NCBI RefSeq assembly: GCF_009497155.1
Contig: NZ_WINI01000003.1
Span: forward strand, 186,001 to 250,000
Length of the DNA stretch: 64,000 nucleotides
Source of the DNA: Glaciimonas soli
Lineage (GTDB): Bacteria; Pseudomonadota; Gammaproteobacteria; Burkholderiales; Burkholderiaceae_D
Direction: 5' to 3'
Under the pieces are notes generated by a model that saw nothing but the letters and a program-made list of their open reading frames with translations, had not been told where the DNA came from and did not search any database. Made by a program: the position numbers and the translations under genes. Below, piece after piece: positions 9,490 through 21,362 of the stretch (the first letter of the stretch is position 1; every line of letters starts with the position of its first letter).

Positions 9490-10008
9490 TCAAGAATAGA
9501 ACGAAGCGGTATTCTTGCCTCTGCTTGGGCTGTATTTTGCCACGCGTGCCGCACCGGATAGCACACGTACTTTGCGACCATTCTGGTTCTTGTACCACGC
9601 TGGAATGGCACTGTTTTTGGCCAATTTCTTTTTGCGAAAATTTTTCGCCTTAACCGCAAGCTGTTCTACATTTCCGCTCAAAGCGACATCATTCGCGTCT
9701 TCGACACTGAGATTGTCGTCCCACGCCGCGTGCAAAGTCCGCTTAGTCTCTGCAACGCTCTTGGAGATACTGTTTTCAATCTCACTGGCGGCTGTTTCTA
9801 CCTCATCTTTTGCATCTTGATAGGTCTTGCGAAGTTCATCAAGCTCCATCTCACGACTGACTTCCGCTTTAATGTCATTGATATAACGCTGCGCACGGCC
9901 AAACAGGGAGCCTGCCATACGGGCTACCGTCGGCAACTTCTCTGGTCCGATGACTACCAATGCAACCACGCCGATCACGGCAAGTTTAGTAAAGCCAATA
10001 TCAATCAT
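9490..10008 (-). CDS. tatB: Sec-independent protein translocase subunit TatB
   Basis: A 172-residue protein with one N-terminal membrane helix (LAVIGVVALVVIGPEKLP; the Glu-Pro hinge motif is GPEKLP), an amphipathic helix and a long charged tail rich in Lys and Arg. This is the TatB form: the length and the Glu at position 8 of the helix region separate it from TatA. It binds substrate together with TatC. It lies between tatA and tatC in the expected order. Confidence 0.94.
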   Translation of the reverse strand: MIDIGFTKLAVIGVVALVVIGPEKLPTVARMAGSLFGRAQRYINDIKAEVSREMELDELRKTYQDAKDEVETAASEIENSISKSVAETKRTLHAAWDDNLSVEDANDVALSGNVEQLAVKAKNFRKKKLAKNSAIPAWYKNQNGRKVRVLSGAARVAKYSPSRGKNTASFYS

Positions 10009-10043
10009 GAGGGTGAGCCAACAATAATAAGAGCGGTGCGCTC

Positions 10044-10256
10044 TTATTTGTCGCTTTTATCCTGTTCTTTAGCCTCGACATCAATCGTCTTCTTGACAGC
10101 ATCGGCGGTTTTTTCTTCCTCGCCTTTAACGCCGTCTTTAAAACCTTTAACGGCCTTACCAACATCGGCGCCAATGTTGCCCAATTTTTTAGTGCCAAAT
10201 ACCAGCATCACGATGACTAATACAATCAACCAGTGCCAAATACTGAACGAGCCCAT
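10044..10256 (-). CDS. tatA: Sec-independent protein translocase subunit TatA
   Basis: A 70-residue protein with a short membrane helix ([20 protein letters not shown]), the FG hinge, and an amphipathic helix starting [16 protein letters not shown], then an acidic/lysine tail. TatA oligomers form the protein-conducting part of the Tat translocon. It has a GGAGA ribosome site and lies 49 bases after the HIT gene and 35 bases ahead of tatB. Confidence 0.95.
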   Translation of the reverse strand: MGSFSIWHWLIVLVIVMLVFGTKKLGNIGADVGKAVKGFKDGVKGEEEKTADAVKKTIDVEAKEQDKSDK

Positions 10257-10305
10257 ATCTTCTCCTTATCAAACGAACCCTCATGGGTTCATCAATATCA
10301 TTTTA

Positions 10306-10677
10306 TTAGAATTGTCCGCGCCATGGCCGAGGCCCGCCGAGAACGTGTAAGTGTAAATGGTACACCTCTTGCCCGCCATTAGGACCGACATGGAACATGG
10401 TCTTGAAACCGCCGCTAGGCTGACCATCTTCACCAACCTTGTATCCGTGACCTTGCTCTTGCGCTAATTTTGGTGCTAACAACATCATTCTACCGAGCAA
10501 TTCCGCATGCTGCTCATTACAATCACCCAAGCTGGCAATATGCTGTTTCGGAATAATCAATAGATGCATCGGTGCTGCCGGATTAATATCGTGAAAAGCC
10601 ATCAGCTCCTCATCTTCATAAATCAACTTAGACGGGATCTGCTTTGCAGCGATCTTGCAGAAAATACAGTTGTCCAA
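10306..10677 (-). CDS. HIT family nucleotide-binding protein (HinT-like)
   Basis: A 123-residue histidine-triad protein. The triad is at residues 107, 109 and 111 (YHLHLHVLGG) and the N-terminus carries the CIFCKIA zinc-type motif. HinT proteins hydrolyse purine nucleoside phosphoramidates such as AMP-lysine. Its position between hisE and tatA is the conserved Burkholderiales arrangement. It is cytoplasmic. Confidence 0.93.
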   Translation of the reverse strand: MDNCIFCKIAAKQIPSKLIYEDEELMAFHDINPAAPMHLLIIPKQHIASLGDCNEQHAELLGRMMLLAPKLAQEQGHGYKVGEDGQPSGGFKTMFHVGPNGGQEVYHLHLHVLGGPRPWRGQF

Positions 10678-10720
10678 ATTATCACCTTAAGTCATATGTT
10701 GATTCGCTTTTGCGTGTCTT

Positions 10721-11107
10721 TTATTTTTTTGCTGCTTTTGTTTCTGCTGTTTCTTCGATTTCACGCGCAATCAATTTACGATTGGCTTTCTCTTCGATCC
10801 CCGACAGTCCTTCTCGTCGTGCCAATTCATTCAATACATCTTGTGGCGTCAAATTAAATTGCGCCAGCATGATCATCGAGTGAAACCACAAATCTGCGCA
10901 CTCATATAATACATGCGACACATCACCATCAACTCGCGCGTCTTTGGCTGCCATCACCGTTTCGGTCGCTTCTTCGCCGATTTTTTTCAGAATCGCATCA
11001 TCGCCTTTAGAAAACAAGCGTGCAACATAGGATGTTTCTGGGTTGCCACCGTTCGCTAATTTACGCGATTCGATGATTTCGGCCAATCGCTGCAATGTTT
11101 CACTCAT
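10721..11107 (-). CDS. hisE: Phosphoribosyl-ATP pyrophosphatase
   Basis: A 128-residue MazG-like all-helical enzyme that removes pyrophosphate from phosphoribosyl-ATP, step two of histidine synthesis. The family motif is [16 protein letters not shown] with the metal-binding EEATE, followed by [13 protein letters not shown]. The C-terminal tail (about residues 98-128) is lysine and alanine rich. It is separate from hisI here, as usual in betaproteobacteria, and follows hisI by 8 bases. Confidence 0.95.
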   Translation of the reverse strand: MSETLQRLAEIIESRKLANGGNPETSYVARLFSKGDDAILKKIGEEATETVMAAKDARVDGDVSHVLYECADLWFHSMIMLAQFNLTPQDVLNELARREGLSGIEEKANRKLIAREIEETAETKAAKK

Positions 11108-11115
11108 GATTTGCG

Positions 11116-11520
11116 TCAGTCCAATTTATAAATGGTTTCGGGATCTTTTAAAACAGGCTCAACCGCCAACCATTCTCCGCCAACACGCGTGCCTTCAAAT
11201 TTCTGAAAAAAACATGAGTGACGGCCAGTGTGACATGCAATATCACCGACTTGTTGAATTTTTAGCAGCACCACATCTTCATCGCAATCCAGACGAATTT
11301 CGATGACTTTTTGCGTATGGCCAGATTCCTCGCCTTTATGCCAGAGTTTTTTGCGCGAGCGGCTCCAATACACAGCTTCGCCCAACTCCACAGTTTTAGC
11401 CAAAGCGTCACGGTTCATCCAGGCAAACATCAGCACATCGTTAGAACCTGCTTCTTGCGCGATGACAGGTACCAAACCATGCTCATCCCACTTTACTTTG
11501 TTTAACCAGAGCGTACTCAT
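11116..11520 (-). CDS. hisI: Phosphoribosyl-AMP cyclohydrolase
   Basis: A 134-residue zinc enzyme that opens the adenine ring of phosphoribosyl-AMP, step three of histidine synthesis. The metal and active-site signature is intact: [15 protein letters not shown] followed by [11 protein letters not shown]. Its start overlaps the hisF stop by four bases (ATGA), which points to translational coupling. Confidence 0.96.
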   Translation of the reverse strand: MSTLWLNKVKWDEHGLVPVIAQEAGSNDVLMFAWMNRDALAKTVELGEAVYWSRSRKKLWHKGEESGHTQKVIEIRLDCDEDVVLLKIQQVGDIACHTGRHSCFFQKFEGTRVGGEWLAVEPVLKDPETIYKLD

Positions 11521-12281
11521 ACCAACCTCATCGGAATCTGTTGTGCTGCCATAAAGCGCTTTGCTTCTTGCACGGTATGTTGACCGTAATGGAAAATACT
11601 GGCTGCCAACACCGCATCAGCACGGCCGATTTTGATACCGTCAGCCAAATCCTGCAAACCACCGACACCGCCCGATGCAATCACCGGTATCGTCACTGCA
11701 TTCGAGACGCTACTGGTCAAGGCTAAATCAAAACCGACCTTGGTACCGTCTCTGTCCATGCTGGTCAGCAGAATTTCTCCGGCGCCCAACAGTTGCATTT
11801 TTTTCGCCCACTCTATCGCATCCAAACCGGTTGCTGTGCGACCACCGTGGGTAAATACTTCCCATTTTCCAGGTGCAGTTTGTTTTGCGTCAATCGCCAC
11901 CACGATGCATTGCGAACCATATTTACTAGCAGCGTCAGCCACCAATTGCGGATTGGTCACGGCCGAGGTATTGATGCTGACTTTATCCGCGCCAGCGTTC
12001 AACAAACGACGCACATCAGCCACCACGCGCACACCGCCACCGACCGTCAGCGGAATGAATACTTGCGATGCGACTGCTTCGATGATGTCCAGAATCAAAT
12101 CGCGGTTATCGGATGATGCAGTGATGTCGAGGAAAGTAATTTCATCGGCACCTTGCTCATCGTAACGACGCGCGATTTCAACCGGATCGCCGGCATCGCG
12201 CAATTCGGTAAAATTAACACCCTTCACCACGCGACCGTTGGTCACATCCAAGCAAGGGATAATGCGTTTTGCCAGTGTCAT
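11517..12281 (-). CDS. hisF: Imidazole glycerol phosphate synthase, cyclase subunit
   Basis: A 254-residue TIM barrel that closes the imidazole ring using ammonia delivered from HisH. The N-terminal [20 protein letters not shown] has the catalytic Asp11, and the phosphate-binding loops are visible as VGGGVRVV and IASGGVG. It overlaps hisI at its end and hisA at its start by four bases each, so hisA-hisF-hisI are tightly coupled. Confidence 0.97.
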   Translation of the reverse strand: MTLAKRIIPCLDVTNGRVVKGVNFTELRDAGDPVEIARRYDEQGADEITFLDITASSDNRDLILDIIEAVASQVFIPLTVGGGVRVVADVRRLLNAGADKVSINTSAVTNPQLVADAASKYGSQCIVVAIDAKQTAPGKWEVFTHGGRTATGLDAIEWAKKMQLLGAGEILLTSMDRDGTKVGFDLALTSSVSNAVTIPVIASGGVGGLQDLADGIKIGRADAVLAASIFHYGQHTVQEAKRFMAAQQIPMRLV

Positions 12282-13096
12282 GATTGCTCGGTATCTGTGT
12301 TGTCTGCTGCATCGACAGATTGTGGGCCGAGCTCTTCAGTCAACGCGTCTGCACGATCTTGCGCAGTCAGCAAATCCAAAGAACCTTCATAGATCGAACG
12401 GCCGCAAATAACGCCTTCGATGCCTTCACCCTGCACAGCGCACAATGCTTCAACGTCTTTAATGTCATGCACACCACCCGACGCAATCACCGGAATAGTC
12501 ACACTTTGTGCCAACTTGACGGTCGCTTCGATATTCACACCACCCATCATGCCGTCACGGCCAATGTCGGTATAGATAATGGATTGGCAACCGTAGCCTT
12601 CAAATTTTTGCGCAAGGTCTATCACTTCGTGGCCGGATAATTTACTCCAGCCATCGGTAGCCACTTTTCCATCTTTAGCATCCAATCCAACGATAATCTG
12701 CCCCGGAAATGCGCTGCAGGCATCATGTAAAAAGCCCGGATTTTTAACGGCTGCCGTACCGATGATGATATAGCTCAGGCCGCTGTCGAGATAGCGCTCT
12801 ATGGTATCCAGATCGCGGATGCCGCCGCCCAGTTGCACCGGAATTTCTTCGATGTCGTGCTCAACGGCATATTCACGCACCGCCTTGATAATGGCCTTCA
12901 CCGCCGCTTCATTTTTCGGTTTACCAGCGAAAGCGCCGTTCAAATCGACCAGATGCAAACGACGTGCACCTTGTTCCAACCAGTGTCGAGCCATTTGACC
13001 CGGGTCATCGGAAAACACAGTGGCTTGATCCATATCACCTTGTTTCAGGCGAACACAGTGACCGTCTTTCAGGTCGATAGCAGGTATGAGCAGCAT
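12278..13096 (-). CDS. hisA: Phosphoribosylformimino-AICAR-phosphate isomerase
   Basis: A TIM-barrel isomerase related to HisF, carrying out step four of the pathway. [16 protein letters not shown] is the N-terminal signature with the catalytic Asp, and QLGGGIRD and IASGGVHD are phosphate loops. At 272 residues it has about 20 extra C-terminal residues (acidic, ending [11 protein letters not shown]) compared with typical HisA. The end overlaps hisF by four bases; hisH lies 76 bases upstream. Confidence 0.96.
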   Translation of the reverse strand: MLLIPAIDLKDGHCVRLKQGDMDQATVFSDDPGQMARHWLEQGARRLHLVDLNGAFAGKPKNEAAVKAIIKAVREYAVEHDIEEIPVQLGGGIRDLDTIERYLDSGLSYIIIGTAAVKNPGFLHDACSAFPGQIIVGLDAKDGKVATDGWSKLSGHEVIDLAQKFEGYGCQSIIYTDIGRDGMMGGVNIEATVKLAQSVTIPVIASGGVHDIKDVEALCAVQGEGIEGVICGRSIYEGSLDLLTAQDRADALTEELGPQSVDAADNTDTEQS

Positions 13097-13172
13097 GGCT
13101 ACGATATATAAATATAAAAATTAAATAGAAATAGGAAAGTCGCTTTTGGGCCACCGTTTTTTTCAACCGAAC

Positions 13173-13811
13173 TCAAGGCTTCCAGTGAACAAAGTTCTTA
13201 TACAGTTGCAATCCAGCGGAGGCACTCTTTTCTGGATGAAATTGCGTCGCAAAAATATTATCTCGCGCCACGGCACAACTAAACGGCGCACCGTAATTGG
13301 TCTGACCGACCGTATGCGCCGGGTCAGTAGGTGCTGCGTAATAACTATGCACGAAATAAAAATAATCTTCATCAGTGATGCCATCCCACAGCGGATGCGG
13401 CACAGTCTGATGGACGCGATTCCAACCCATTTGCGGCACTTTGAAACGGGAACCATCGTCTTGCAATTTGCCATCGAGCTGGAAGCGCACGACTTTTCCA
13501 GGTAACAAACCCAAGCCCGGTGTATCGCCTTCTTCACTGATATCGAACAACATTTGTTCGCCAACGCAAACACCGAATAACGGTTTGCTACGCGCAGCTT
13601 CCATCACCGCTTCCTGCACCCCCGATTCACGCAGGCTACGCATGCAATCTGGCATAGCACCTTGACCAGGTAATACTATGCGATCAGCACTTTGAATATC
13701 TGAGACTTCGCCAGAAATACGGACATCAGCTTCCGGTGCAACCTGGCGTAGCGCCTGCGCTACCGAGCGCAAGTTGCCCATGCCATAGTCAACCACAACA
13801 ATTTTGTTCAT
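13173..13811 (-). CDS. hisH: Imidazole glycerol phosphate synthase, glutaminase subunit
   Basis: A 212-residue class I glutamine amidotransferase that feeds ammonia to HisF. The nucleophile Cys82 is in GVCVGEQML, and the His-Glu pair is in ATQFHPEKS near the C-terminus. The family more often has GICLGMQ around the nucleophile, so the Glu after Gly is a small variation. It follows hisB by 26 bases. Confidence 0.96.
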   Translation of the reverse strand: MNKIVVVDYGMGNLRSVAQALRQVAPEADVRISGEVSDIQSADRIVLPGQGAMPDCMRSLRESGVQEAVMEAARSKPLFGVCVGEQMLFDISEEGDTPGLGLLPGKVVRFQLDGKLQDDGSRFKVPQMGWNRVHQTVPHPLWDGITDEDYFYFVHSYYAAPTDPAHTVGQTNYGAPFSCAVARDNIFATQFHPEKSASAGLQLYKNFVHWKP

Positions 13812-13837
13812 GATGAAAATCTAAGAAAAGAGCTTGT

Positions 13838-14440
13838 TTACAAACTACCTTTGGTAGATGGAATAGTTCCAGCCGAGCGCGGATCCAACTCCATCGCCAT
13901 ACGCAATGCGCGGCCAAATGCCTTGAATACGGTTTCGCATTGATGATGTGCATTTTCGCCGCGCAGATTATCGATGTGTAGTGACACCAAGGCGTGATTG
14001 ACAAAACCTTGAAAGAATTCGTGCGTCAGATCGACGTCGAACGAGCCTATCATTGCGCGTTTGAACGGCACATGAAATTCCAGTCCTGGACGGCCAGAAA
14101 AATCGATGACGACGCGTGATAACGCTTCATCTAACGGCACATAAGCGTGACCGTAACGACGAATACCTTTTTTGTCGCCAATCGCTTGGGCAAATGCCTG
14201 CCCCAAAGTGATGCCGACATCTTCTACTGTATGGTGAGCATCAATGTGCAAGTCACCAATGGCTTCGACTTCAATGTCGATCAAACCATGACGCACAATT
14301 TGATCCAGCATGTGATCAAGAAACGGCACACCGGTATTCAGCTTATGCTGACCAGTTCCATCAATGTTGATGGCGACGCGAATTTGCGTCTCGTTGGTAT
14401 TACGCGTGATGGTGGCGGTACGAGGTGTAGACATGTTCAA
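13838..14440 (-). CDS. hisB: Imidazoleglycerol-phosphate dehydratase
   Basis: A monofunctional HisB of about 198-200 residues (no N-terminal phosphatase domain). Both manganese-binding histidine clusters are present: [10 protein letters not shown] and [17 protein letters not shown]. Start codons at 14440 and 14434 are equally plausible because the conserved region begins only at TATITRNT. The gene is separated from the upstream methyltransferase by about 150 AT-rich bases, the largest gap within the his cluster, so it may have its own promoter. Confidence 0.96.
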   Translation of the reverse strand: MNMSTPRTATITRNTNETQIRVAINIDGTGQHKLNTGVPFLDHMLDQIVRHGLIDIEVEAIGDLHIDAHHTVEDVGITLGQAFAQAIGDKKGIRRYGHAYVPLDEALSRVVIDFSGRPGLEFHVPFKRAMIGSFDVDLTHEFFQGFVNHALVSLHIDNLRGENAHHQCETVFKAFGRALRMAMELDPRSAGTIPSTKGSL

Positions 14441-14591
14441 ATTGAAGCCAAAGTGACGAAGTGGTGGTAGTCGGAATGGTGACTAGAGCTCAGTTTTCAG
14501 GGAAACCTTATCATTTTACCGGGATTTTGATGTATTTTTCTGATGTCAAATTTGATGTTGGGTATTAAATGTAAAAATATCAATATCTCTA

Positions 14592-15401
14592 TTACTCTAA
14601 AGACAATACTGATCGCGCATTATCCGGCGCTTCATGTTGCGCCAAGCGTTGCTGAATTAACGCACAATAGGTTGGATTCAATTCAAAACCGACAAAACTT
14701 CGTCCACAGCGCTGCGCCGCTACCGCCGTAGTTCCACTCCCCATGAAAGGGTCAAGTACCACGCCGCCTGGCGGACATGATGCTTTGATCATGCGCTCAA
14801 CAATTTCCAGTGGTTTTTGGGTAGGATGATCTGCACGTTCGCGATGTTCGCGATGCAGACGTGAAACGCTCCAGACGTCTTTCGGGTTATAACCCAGCTC
14901 CAGCCATTTAGCCCCAACGAAAATCGAACGTGAGCGCGCCTTCTTCGTTTCGGCGTCGTAGGGAATCCGAATCGCATCAAGATTGAAGTAATGATCTTTG
15001 CCGAGCGAAAAAAAACCAACGGTGTCGTGCACCGACGAATAACGCCGTGTCCCGCCGCCCATCGAAGGGACGCGCCTATCCCAGATAATCTCGTTGAGCA
15101 TAATCATGCGCTGTTTGAGCATGACAAAAATTTCGGGAGAATAACGCCACGTCAAGAAGATATACAAACTGCCGTGCGGCTTCAATTTCGGTAAAGCTGC
15201 ATCTATCCATTTTTCGGTCCAGGCGAGATACTCAGCCATCGCCATTTTGTCGGAATCATTGCCGTAATCCTTGCCCAAACCATAAGGTGGATCGGCAATC
15301 AGCAAGTCGATAGAACCATCAGGAATCCGCGCAAAACCTTGCAGCGCATCTTCCTGAAAAATCTGATTGCGCCAAGAGCTCTGCTCTACATCCGCATGCA
15401 T
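14592..15401 (-). CDS. Orphan beta-class DNA methyltransferase (YhdJ-like) inside the his operon
   Basis: A 269-residue amino-methyltransferase (N6-adenine or N4-cytosine). Catalytic motif IV is DPPYG at residues 37-41, HPTQKP is at 192-197, and the AdoMet-binding motif DPFMGSGTT is at 217-225; catalytic motif before the AdoMet motif defines the beta class, as in YhdJ and CcrM. No restriction gene is adjacent, so it looks like a solitary methylase. Its ATG overlaps the hisD stop (TAATG), implying translational coupling. It occupies the position between hisD and hisB where hisC is usual in this order. The recognition site is not known. Confidence 0.9.
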   Translation of the reverse strand: MHADVEQSSWRNQIFQEDALQGFARIPDGSIDLLIADPPYGLGKDYGNDSDKMAMAEYLAWTEKWIDAALPKLKPHGSLYIFLTWRYSPEIFVMLKQRMIMLNEIIWDRRVPSMGGGTRRYSSVHDTVGFFSLGKDHYFNLDAIRIPYDAETKKARSRSIFVGAKWLELGYNPKDVWSVSRLHREHRERADHPTQKPLEIVERMIKASCPPGGVVLDPFMGSGTTAVAAQRCGRSFVGFELNPTYCALIQQRLAQHEAPDNARSVLSLE

Positions 15402-16726
15402 TATTTGGTAACGTCTTTTAAACGATATTCGGCAGAACGCGCATGTGCTTGCAAGCCTTCGCCATAAGCCAGTTCGGCAGCAATTTTACCGAGAGTCTGC
15501 GCACCCGCTTCGCTCACTTGTATCATGCTGGAGCGCTTTTGAAAATCGTAGACACCAAGCGGCGATGAAAATCGTGCGGTGCGAGAAGTCGGCAAAACAT
15601 GGTTTGGGCCAGCGCAATAATCACCTAATGATTCCGATGAAAAGCGACCAAGGAACATCGCGCCGGCATGACGTATTTTGTCAGCCCAGCGCTGTGGATC
15701 AGCTGCGGAAATTTCCAGATGTTCTGCAGCGATCAGATTAGCGATCTCACAAGCCTGCTCCATGTCCCGCACCTGAATCAGTGCACCGCGATTCGTCAAC
15801 GAGGTGCGTATCACTTCATGCCGCGGCATCTGCGCCAATTGACGGTTGATACTTGCCTCCACTTGCGCGATATAAGCCGCATCCGGGCACAACAAGATCG
15901 ACTGCGCCAATTCATCATGCTCGGCTTGCGAAAACAAATCCATCGCGATCCAGTCTGGATCAGTGGTGCCATCGCAAATCACCAGAATCTCCGATGGCCC
16001 GGCAATCATGTCAATACCCACCGTGCCGAATACACGTCGCTTAGCTGCTGCAACATAGGCATTGCCTGGACCGACGATTTTATCTACTTGTGGAATCGTC
16101 GCCGTCCCATATGCCAATGCGCCAACCGCTTGTGCTCCACCAATGGTAAAAACCCGATCAACTCCGGCAATCGCCGCAGCCGCTAACACTAGTGGATTTT
16201 TAACGCCATCCGGTGTTGGCACTACCATGATGATTTCTTGTACGCCAGCGACTTTGGCTGGTATCGCATTCATCAATACCGATGAAGGATAGGCGGCTTT
16301 GCCACCCGGCACGTAAATACCAACGCGATCCAACGGCGTGACTTTTTGTCCCAACACCGTGCCATCCGCTTCGGTATAACTGAAACCGTCCGAACCACAC
16401 TCTTGCTTCTGACGCTGATGATAATCACGCACGCGCTCTGCAGCAGCTTCCAATGCTGCGCGACGTTCTGGCGCCAGTTGCGATAGTGCCAGTTGTAATT
16501 CTTCCTGACCAATTTCGAGCGCCGCAATGCTATCGGCCTGCAATCGATCAAAGCGCTGGGTGTATTCCAATACAGCAGCATCGCCGCGTGCTTTCACGGC
16601 GGCCAAAATCTGCGCAGCGGCATGATCTATGCTGGCATCTTCGCTAGCGTCAAACGCCAACACGGCAGTAAGCTGCGTTTGGAAATCAGCATCACTTGCG
16701 TTAAATTTTCTGATTGCTATAGTCAT
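15401..16726 (-). CDS. hisD: Histidinol dehydrogenase
   Basis: A 441-residue NAD- and zinc-dependent enzyme that performs the last two oxidations from histidinol to histidine. Signatures are [40 protein letters not shown] and the zinc/catalytic [12 protein letters not shown], plus AAEHLEI. The length is normal. It follows hisG by 26 bases and its stop codon overlaps the start of the methyltransferase gene. Confidence 0.97.
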   Translation of the reverse strand: MTIAIRKFNASDADFQTQLTAVLAFDASEDASIDHAAAQILAAVKARGDAAVLEYTQRFDRLQADSIAALEIGQEELQLALSQLAPERRAALEAAAERVRDYHQRQKQECGSDGFSYTEADGTVLGQKVTPLDRVGIYVPGGKAAYPSSVLMNAIPAKVAGVQEIIMVVPTPDGVKNPLVLAAAAIAGVDRVFTIGGAQAVGALAYGTATIPQVDKIVGPGNAYVAAAKRRVFGTVGIDMIAGPSEILVICDGTTDPDWIAMDLFSQAEHDELAQSILLCPDAAYIAQVEASINRQLAQMPRHEVIRTSLTNRGALIQVRDMEQACEIANLIAAEHLEISAADPQRWADKIRHAGAMFLGRFSSESLGDYCAGPNHVLPTSRTARFSSPLGVYDFQKRSSMIQVSEAGAQTLGKIAAELAYGEGLQAHARSAEYRLKDVTK

Positions 16727-16752
16727 TGCTCTACACTCGTTCGTTGCGCTAA

Positions 16753-18665
<1,913 letters not shown>

Positions 18666-18712
18666 TTAAACTGTCGCTATCTAATGTTCACAAAATGTAC
18701 GCTAAGAGGCTA

Positions 18713-18734
18713 TAGAACTAATTGCTTAGTTCTA
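18713..18734. other. Hairpin overlapping the ibaG stop codon
   Basis: A perfect nine-base stem (TAGAACTAA / TTAGTTCTA) with a four-base loop spans the ibaG stop codon and the first bases of the ibaG-murA gap. No U-run follows, so it is not an obvious terminator. It could affect mRNA processing between the two genes. Confidence 0.4.
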
Positions 18735-18968
18735 CTTTTGAAATTCTTCTGGGGTAAGTGTCTTCATCGATAACGCGTGAATTTCTTCGCGCATGCGATC
18801 ACCTAACGCGGCGTAGACCAACTGATGCCGTTGAATCAAACGCTTTCCGGCGAAAGCATCTGACACGATCACCGCAGTAAAATGCTGACCATCGCCATCC
18901 ACTTCTAAATGCGTGCAGGCCAGACCAGCGGCGATGTAATCTTTAACTAATTCGGGTGTGGGTAACAT
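18732..18968 (-). CDS. ibaG: BolA/IbaG family protein
   Basis: A 78-residue member of the BolA superfamily with the core GDGQHFTAVIVSDAFAGKRLIQRHQLVYAAL; the conserved His and the helix-turn-helix-like region are present. IbaG partners with monothiol glutaredoxin in iron-sulfur handling. Its place directly ahead of murA and behind lipid-transport genes is the same as in E. coli (mla-ibaG-murA). Confidence 0.92.
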   Translation of the reverse strand: MLPTPELVKDYIAAGLACTHLEVDGDGQHFTAVIVSDAFAGKRLIQRHQLVYAALGDRMREEIHALSMKTLTPEEFQK

Positions 18969-19034
18969 GAAAACCTGCTGTCTGTATTTATAAAATCAAA
19001 AAAACTCAACGTTGCGTTAATAACTCTGCGCAGT

Positions 19035-19790
19035 TCAATGACGCAACTTATATCCGCGCTTTAACATTTGTACCGCCACCACCACAAACGCCATTAAGAA
19101 GACGACAACGATAGCGAGACTAATCAGCGGGTTCACGTCTGACTGCCCGAAAAATCCATAGCGGAAGCCATCAATCATATAGAAGAATGGATTGAAATGA
19201 GATACGGTTTGCCAAAATGGCGGCAACGAATGAATCGAATAGAAAACGCCCGCCAAAAATGTTGCTGGCATGATCAAAAAGTTTTGAAACGCGGCGAGTT
19301 GGTCAAATTTATCTGCCCAGATACCAGCGATCAACCCCATCGTTCCCAGCAATGCGGAGCCAAGCACGGCAAATATGATGATCCACCACGGCGCAACGAA
19401 AGACATGCCGACGAATAGGCTTGTTATTAATAGCACACCTGTTCCGACCATCACGCCGCGCGCTACCGAAGCAAGCACATAGCCGCCGAACAACTCCCAA
19501 TGCGATAGCGGTGGCAACAACACGAAGACCAGATTGCCCGTCATTTTGGACTGCGCCAACGAAGATGACGTATTGGCGAACGCGTTTTGCAACACGCTCA
19601 TCATCACCAAACCTGGCACCAAAAATGCGGTGTACTGCACGCCTGGATATACTTCTATGTGATCTTTTAAAGTGTGACCAAAAATGAGCAAGTACAACAT
19701 CGCCGTCAATATTGGTGCTGCGACAGTTTGTGTCGCAACTTTCCAAAAACGCAGTATTTCTTTATAGAGCAGAGTTTGAAAGCCTATCAT
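19035..19790 (-). CDS. ABC-2 type transporter permease (YadH-like)
   Basis: A 251-residue inner-membrane protein with six hydrophobic segments, N-terminal FQTLLYKEILRFWKVATQTVAAP, and the family segment GVFYSIHSLPPFWQTVSHFNPFFYMIDGFR. This is the permease of a YadGH-type exporter with unknown substrate. The start overlaps the end of the ATPase gene by four bases, so the two form one unit. It lies between mlaB and ibaG, as in many betaproteobacteria. Confidence 0.92.
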   Translation of the reverse strand: MIGFQTLLYKEILRFWKVATQTVAAPILTAMLYLLIFGHTLKDHIEVYPGVQYTAFLVPGLVMMSVLQNAFANTSSSLAQSKMTGNLVFVLLPPLSHWELFGGYVLASVARGVMVGTGVLLITSLFVGMSFVAPWWIIIFAVLGSALLGTMGLIAGIWADKFDQLAAFQNFLIMPATFLAGVFYSIHSLPPFWQTVSHFNPFFYMIDGFRYGFFGQSDVNPLISLAIVVVFLMAFVVVAVQMLKRGYKLRH

Positions 19791-20764
19791 TTTGCACCGC
19801 CAATATAACGAGTGTTGGCGCTGGGTTGACGACTTTCATTAATGCCATGCACGCTTTCACCATCCATTACTTGTAAAAATACATCTTCCAAATCGGCTTG
19901 CTGCAGATGCATATCCTCTATCCGCACGTTAGCCTGGCGTAAGGTCGCCAATATCGGCTCAACCTCATCATAGTTGGTAACGCGCAATGCGTACTTTCCT
20001 GCATCGCCATTGCTACCCGCGTGTAAAACCAAAGGATGGAGCGCTGCTGGCAACGATGTTCCGGGCATCAAATTGAGCAGTAACTGCGAACCTGAAATAC
20101 GTTTAAGCAGCGCAGCGGTAGTATCTAACGCCACCATTTTCCCTAATTTCAACATAGCGATGCGATTGCATTGCTCTTGCGCTTCTTCCAGATAATGCGT
20201 AGTCAGCACCACGGTATGACCTTCTCGATTTAAGCGCGAGATGAATTTCCATAAGGTTTGACGCAGTTCAACATCGACACCTGCAGTAGGCTCGTCCAAC
20301 ACGATCACAGGTGGTTTATGGACCAAAGCCTGCGCGACCAATACACGACGTTTCATACCACCTGACAAAGCGCGCATATTCACGTCAGCTTTGTTGGTGA
20401 GATCAAGATTTTCCATGACCTCATCTATCCACTTGTCGTTGTTTTTCAGACCAAAATAACCTGACTGCAAACGCAAGGTTTCACGCACCGTGAAAAATGG
20501 ATCAAAGACCAATTCTTGCGGCACAACGCCGAGCTTACGTCGGGCGGCGCGATAATCACTGACTACATCATGACCATGAATGGTCACGTTGCCAGAGTCG
20601 GCACGATTTAGGCCCGCAATAATGGAAATTAAGGTGGTTTTCCCAGCGCCGTTAGGGCCGAGCAAGCCAAAAAATTCGCCCTCTTCGATGCTTAAGGACA
20701 CGCCATCCAACGCTTGTAGCGATTGATAACGCTTTTTAACTTGTGTTATTTGAATGGCCGCCAT
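19787..20764 (-). CDS. ABC transporter ATP-binding protein (YadG-like)
   Basis: A 325-residue ATPase: Walker A GPNGAGKTT, signature LSGGMKRR, Walker B VIVLDEPTAGVD, and the H-loop TTHYLEEAQ. The region after residue 220 is the regulatory extension found in drug-exporter type ATPases. Together with the permease it exports an unknown substrate. It is about 190 bases downstream of mlaB. Confidence 0.93.
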   Translation of the reverse strand: MAAIQITQVKKRYQSLQALDGVSLSIEEGEFFGLLGPNGAGKTTLISIIAGLNRADSGNVTIHGHDVVSDYRAARRKLGVVPQELVFDPFFTVRETLRLQSGYFGLKNNDKWIDEVMENLDLTNKADVNMRALSGGMKRRVLVAQALVHKPPVIVLDEPTAGVDVELRQTLWKFISRLNREGHTVVLTTHYLEEAQEQCNRIAMLKLGKMVALDTTAALLKRISGSQLLLNLMPGTSLPAALHPLVLHAGSNGDAGKYALRVTNYDEVEPILATLRQANVRIEDMHLQQADLEDVFLQVMDGESVHGINESRQPSANTRYIGGAK

Positions 20765-20954
20765 AGTGGCTCGATACTCTTATAGGAAACGTAAAAATGA
20801 ATAGCATACGGATTGTGGAATAAACCACAACCACGAACGTGGCTTAATGCGAAACCTTTGATTATAGGGCAATTCCGGAAACGCGAATGAGCTACAGGAA
20901 GAAACGGGAAAGGAATGCCTGACATAGAGGCATTTTAGCGACGAATGACGAGCG

Positions 20955-21248
20955 TCAATGATGCTTTAGGTCGTGTGGTGCCTGCTTGGTTGGCGGCGTC
21001 AGCAATTGTGTCACGCCATATAAATCAATCAAGCTTTCCAGATTCGCAGGCAAACTTGAGAAATGCAGAATCAGGCCGCGATTCTTCGCGGCGCATTGCC
21101 ATGCCAGCAATGTTGCGACTGCAGCAGAGTCAACCGCAACCACATCGCCTAAATCAATCTCTGTTTCACCTGCCGCAATCGCACGCAAACCTGCTTCCAG
21201 AGCGAGTTTTGCATTGCTGACAGTAAGAGAGTGTGGTGGCCTGAACAT
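20955..21248 (-). CDS. mlaB: STAS-domain protein MlaB
   Basis: A 97-residue STAS-domain protein; VDSAAVATLLAWQCAAKNRG is the helix that contacts the ATPase. MlaB binds MlaF and is needed for activity of the MlaFEDB phospholipid transporter. Its position after mlaC in the mla gene cluster supports the call. The protein is cytoplasmic. Confidence 0.85.
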   Translation of the reverse strand: MFRPPHSLTVSNAKLALEAGLRAIAAGETEIDLGDVVAVDSAAVATLLAWQCAAKNRGLILHFSSLPANLESLIDLYGVTQLLTPPTKQAPHDLKHH

Positions 21249-21322
21249 GATTGCAATCTATTTCTTTTACGACATGGTCATATCACTGTTAGCGATATGC
21301 CAGTACTGATGAGGAGAACGGC

Positions 21323-21347
21323 GCAAAAGGGAGTCACTCCCTTTTGC
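21323..21347. other. Palindromic hairpin between mlaC and mlaB
   Basis: GCAAAAGGGAGT and ACTCCCTTTTGC form a perfect 12-base stem with a one-base centre. In the operon direction the stem ends in CCCTTTTGCG, so the T-run is short and inside the stem; partial termination or an mRNA end-point between mlaC and mlaB is possible. Confidence 0.5.
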
Positions 21348-21362
21348 TATGTATTACTTGGA

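Noticed and set aside
14441-14591. A hisB promoter with TTGACA in the methyltransferase-hisB gap
   Set aside because: No good -10 box at 16-18 bases spacing; TAAAAT is 25 bases away. Only a weak candidate.
14441-14591. A remnant of hisC in the methyltransferase-hisB gap
   Set aside because: No frame shows aminotransferase motifs; the gap is AT-rich and noncoding.
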